From NCBI GenBank assembly GCA_020430865.1, contig JAGQIY010000965.1, positions 1-14,187 on the forward strand: DNA of 14,187 bases, in the 5' to 3' direction. A program made the translations under genes and the position numbers. Position 1 is the stretch's first letter. Every line of letters begins with the position of its first letter. The notes beneath the pieces are model-generated. The model saw nothing but the letters and a program-made list of their open reading frames with translations. It did no database searches and was not told where the DNA came from. The stretch comes from Myxococcales bacterium. GTDB lineage: Bacteria > Myxococcota > Polyangia > Polyangiales > Polyangiaceae. Below are positions 12,726-14,187 of the stretch, piece by piece.

Positions 12726-14187
12726 TCAGTGAGTCGGGCTCGAGCGGTTCCCGCGCCAGCTTCCCCCCGAATCGCGCCGGGACAGGCTCGCCGTGCGCAC
12801 CAAGACCTGACGCACGACCCAGCTCTGGTCCGTCTCCGCGACCTGGATCGCCCGGCCTTGCTTGGTCCCGACCACTTCGCCGCCGCGGAAACACACGCGG
12901 TTAGTGAGAAGTGCAGGTACTCGCTCGCCGGCCAGCGTCACGCCTCGCAGGTTGAGGGGATCCGCGGCGCTGATCGAGACCAGCCCCGGGTCGCCGTCCT
13001 CCCGCCTCAGCGCTCGCAGCTGACTGACGGCCTCGGGCAGGGCGTACTGCTCCCCGGAGAACCCGGCGACGAAGCGCCCACCTCGAATCTCGCCGCGGGC
13101 CTCCAGGCGGCGCAGCACGCGGACGAGTTCGCGCCACGGCGGGATCCCGGACTCGCGCTCCAGCAAGCGGCGGAACAGCACGCCCCAGCGCACGAGCAAG
13201 CGTCGCGCGATCTGCTCGACCTGATTCCCCGCGGCATCGGCTCTCGCGGCTGAATCGGCGCCTGGGTCTCCTCGCTCGAGGTCATACGCGCCGACGTCGA
13301 ACAGGGACCACCTACCTCCGAGCTCCATCCCTTGCCCCGAGCGGCGCCCATGGCGACGATGCGTCTGCCCGCGCTGCGCGGTGGGCACGATGAGCGCGCG
13401 CAGACCAGCGAAGCTGTCGCTGTTCGCGAGTCCGAGCGCGACCAGCTCGGCGAGACCCTCCTCCACCTGGGTGCGCAGGAGTCCGGTGCGGGTCATCAGA
13501 TCCACGAAGAAACAGGCACCGGAAGTCTGCAGGACCTCGCGCACCCGACTCGCGGCGGGAGACAGCGTCGACACCTCCACGGAAGCGCTGGCGCTGGCCA
13601 CTGGTGCACACCAGATGGCGAGGTTCGATCGGCTCACCAGGGCCACGGGAGTCGACCGCACCGGCGCTGCTTTGGCGCGACGACCACTCGCACTGGGCGG
13701 GGTGCGACGGAGCCAGGTGACCCGCCCCGAGAGACACAGCAGGTCGAGCCAGGCTGGGTCGTAGTCGGCGATCCGCGCTGGCAAGATCTCCTGCTCCCAT
13801 GCAGCCGCCGGAGCCTCGAACCCCTCGAGTTGATCCAGCACCTGTGCCAGCGCGTCGGGCCCAGAGCCTTGCTGCCCTGGCTCCACGCGCTGCCACCGCA
13901 GCAAGAAGCGCATGAAGTCGGTCTGCTGGACCGGCTCGATCTCCCGGCGCAGGCGCGCGAGGGTATAGCGATAAATGCGCGCGAGCAGGCCACGCTCACA
14001 CCACTCGACTGCGCCCGGCGCCGCCGCGCCAGAGAACAGCCCACGTAGCACGAAGCCTTCGGTCTCCAGGCTGGCGAGCGCGACCTCCACGTCCCCAGCA
14101 CCCAGGGCCAGCTCCGCCGCGAGCGCGGCGGCGCCCACCGGACCACGGGACTCGACCTGACCACGCACCAGCTCCACGAGGATCTGC
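12726..14187 (-). CDS. lhr: Lhr-type DEAD/DEAH helicase, C-terminal part (5' end beyond the window)
   Basis: The open frame enters at the right edge with no true start and ends at 12728-12726, giving about 486 residues of a much larger protein. The sequence matches the Lhr C-terminal region. RGLLARIYRYTLARLRREIEP followed by TDFMRFLLRWQRV is the characteristic winged-helix/beta-sheet linker. Later come RFVAGFSGEQYALPEAVSQLR and the ISAADPLNLRGV...ERVPALL block. The helicase motor domains must lie to the right of the window. Lhr is a 3'-5' DNA helicase tied to DNA repair; the C-terminal domain of E. coli Lhr has been reported to have uracil-DNA glycosylase activity (from memory). The tail after the conserved block (about 45 residues) is basic and poorly recognisable. 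The CarH-like gene follows 45 bp downstream on the same strand. Confidence 0.85.
   Translation of the reverse strand, partial: QILVELVRGQVESRGPVGAAALAAELALGAGDVEVALASLETEGFVLRGLFSGAAAPGAVEWCERGLLARIYRYTLARLRREIEPVQQTDFMRFLLRWQRVEPGQQGSGPDALAQVLDQLEGFEAPAAAWEQEILPARIADYDPAWLDLLCLSGRVTWLRRTPPSASGRRAKAAPVRSTPVALVSRSNLAIWCAPVASASASVEVSTLSPAASRVREVLQTSGACFFVDLMTRTGLLRTQVEEGLAELVALGLANSDSFAGLRALIVPTAQRGQTHRRHGRRSGQGMELGGRWSLFDVGAYDLERGDPGADSAARADAAGNQVEQIARRLLVRWGVLFRRLLERESGIPPWRELVRVLRRLEARGEIRGGRFVAGFSGEQYALPEAVSQLRALRREDGDPGLVSISAADPLNLRGVTLAGERVPALLTNRVCFRGGEVVGTKQGRAIQVAETDQSWVVRQVLVRTASLSRRDSGGSWRGNRSSPTH

Noticed and set aside
12693..13253. Plus-strand frame opposite the Lhr C-terminal region
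   Set aside because: It is a composition-driven shadow; the minus strand matches Lhr through its whole length.

Overview
The window is high-GC DNA (except for two short AT-rich intergenic stretches) and looks like chromosomal sequence from a myxobacterium, probably of the Polyangiales/Sorangium type. This is an inference. It rests on the Gly-rich, Cys-repeat lipoprotein, the helix-turn-helix (HTH)/citrate synthase pair, a serine/threonine-phosphatase fusion, start codons lying directly behind -10 boxes, and a CarH-type regulator. No tRNA, rRNA, CRISPR array, insertion sequence or phage gene was seen.

Layout from left to right. A secreted Cys-repeat lipoprotein (76-1176, +) is followed by a HAD-family phosphatase (1283-1945, +) whose 3' end overlaps a convergent gene. 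That gene is an HTH-fused citrate synthase paralogue (1920-3206, -). It is divergent from a conventional citrate synthase (3249-4406, +), and the 42 bp between them hold an AT-rich nested palindrome. Next come a HupE/UreJ-type membrane protein with a secreted domain carrying an EF-hand loop (4470-5732, +) and an F420-type luciferase-like oxidoreductase (5854-6852, +). A DUF2254 membrane protein (6891-8510, -) is divergent from a TerB-like/PPP-phosphatase fusion (8741-10432, +). The right end is read leftward: the C-terminal part of an Lhr-type helicase (12726 to beyond 14187), a MerR/cobalamin-binding regulator (11742-12680), and an RpoH-like sigma factor (10511-11362).

The most interesting part is 10.5-12.7 kb. 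The MerR protein carries the full Wx9EH signature of CarH-type B12 photoreceptors (W156, E166, H167). Its lower-ligand His, H202, is at exactly the distance known for Thermus CarH. The gap between it and the sigma-32-like gene holds four 11-bp tandem direct repeats of the form TnnACAnnnnn in perfect register, just upstream of a TTGACA promoter for the sigma gene. Two more repeats stand in the opposite orientation nearby. The simplest reading is a light- and B12-responsive repressor controlling an alternative sigma factor of the RpoH class. This would parallel LitR-LitS, but with a heat-shock-class sigma factor in place of an ECF sigma.

A second possible self-contained circuit is the divergent citrate synthase pair. 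One partner carries its own DNA-binding domain and probably binds the shared palindrome.
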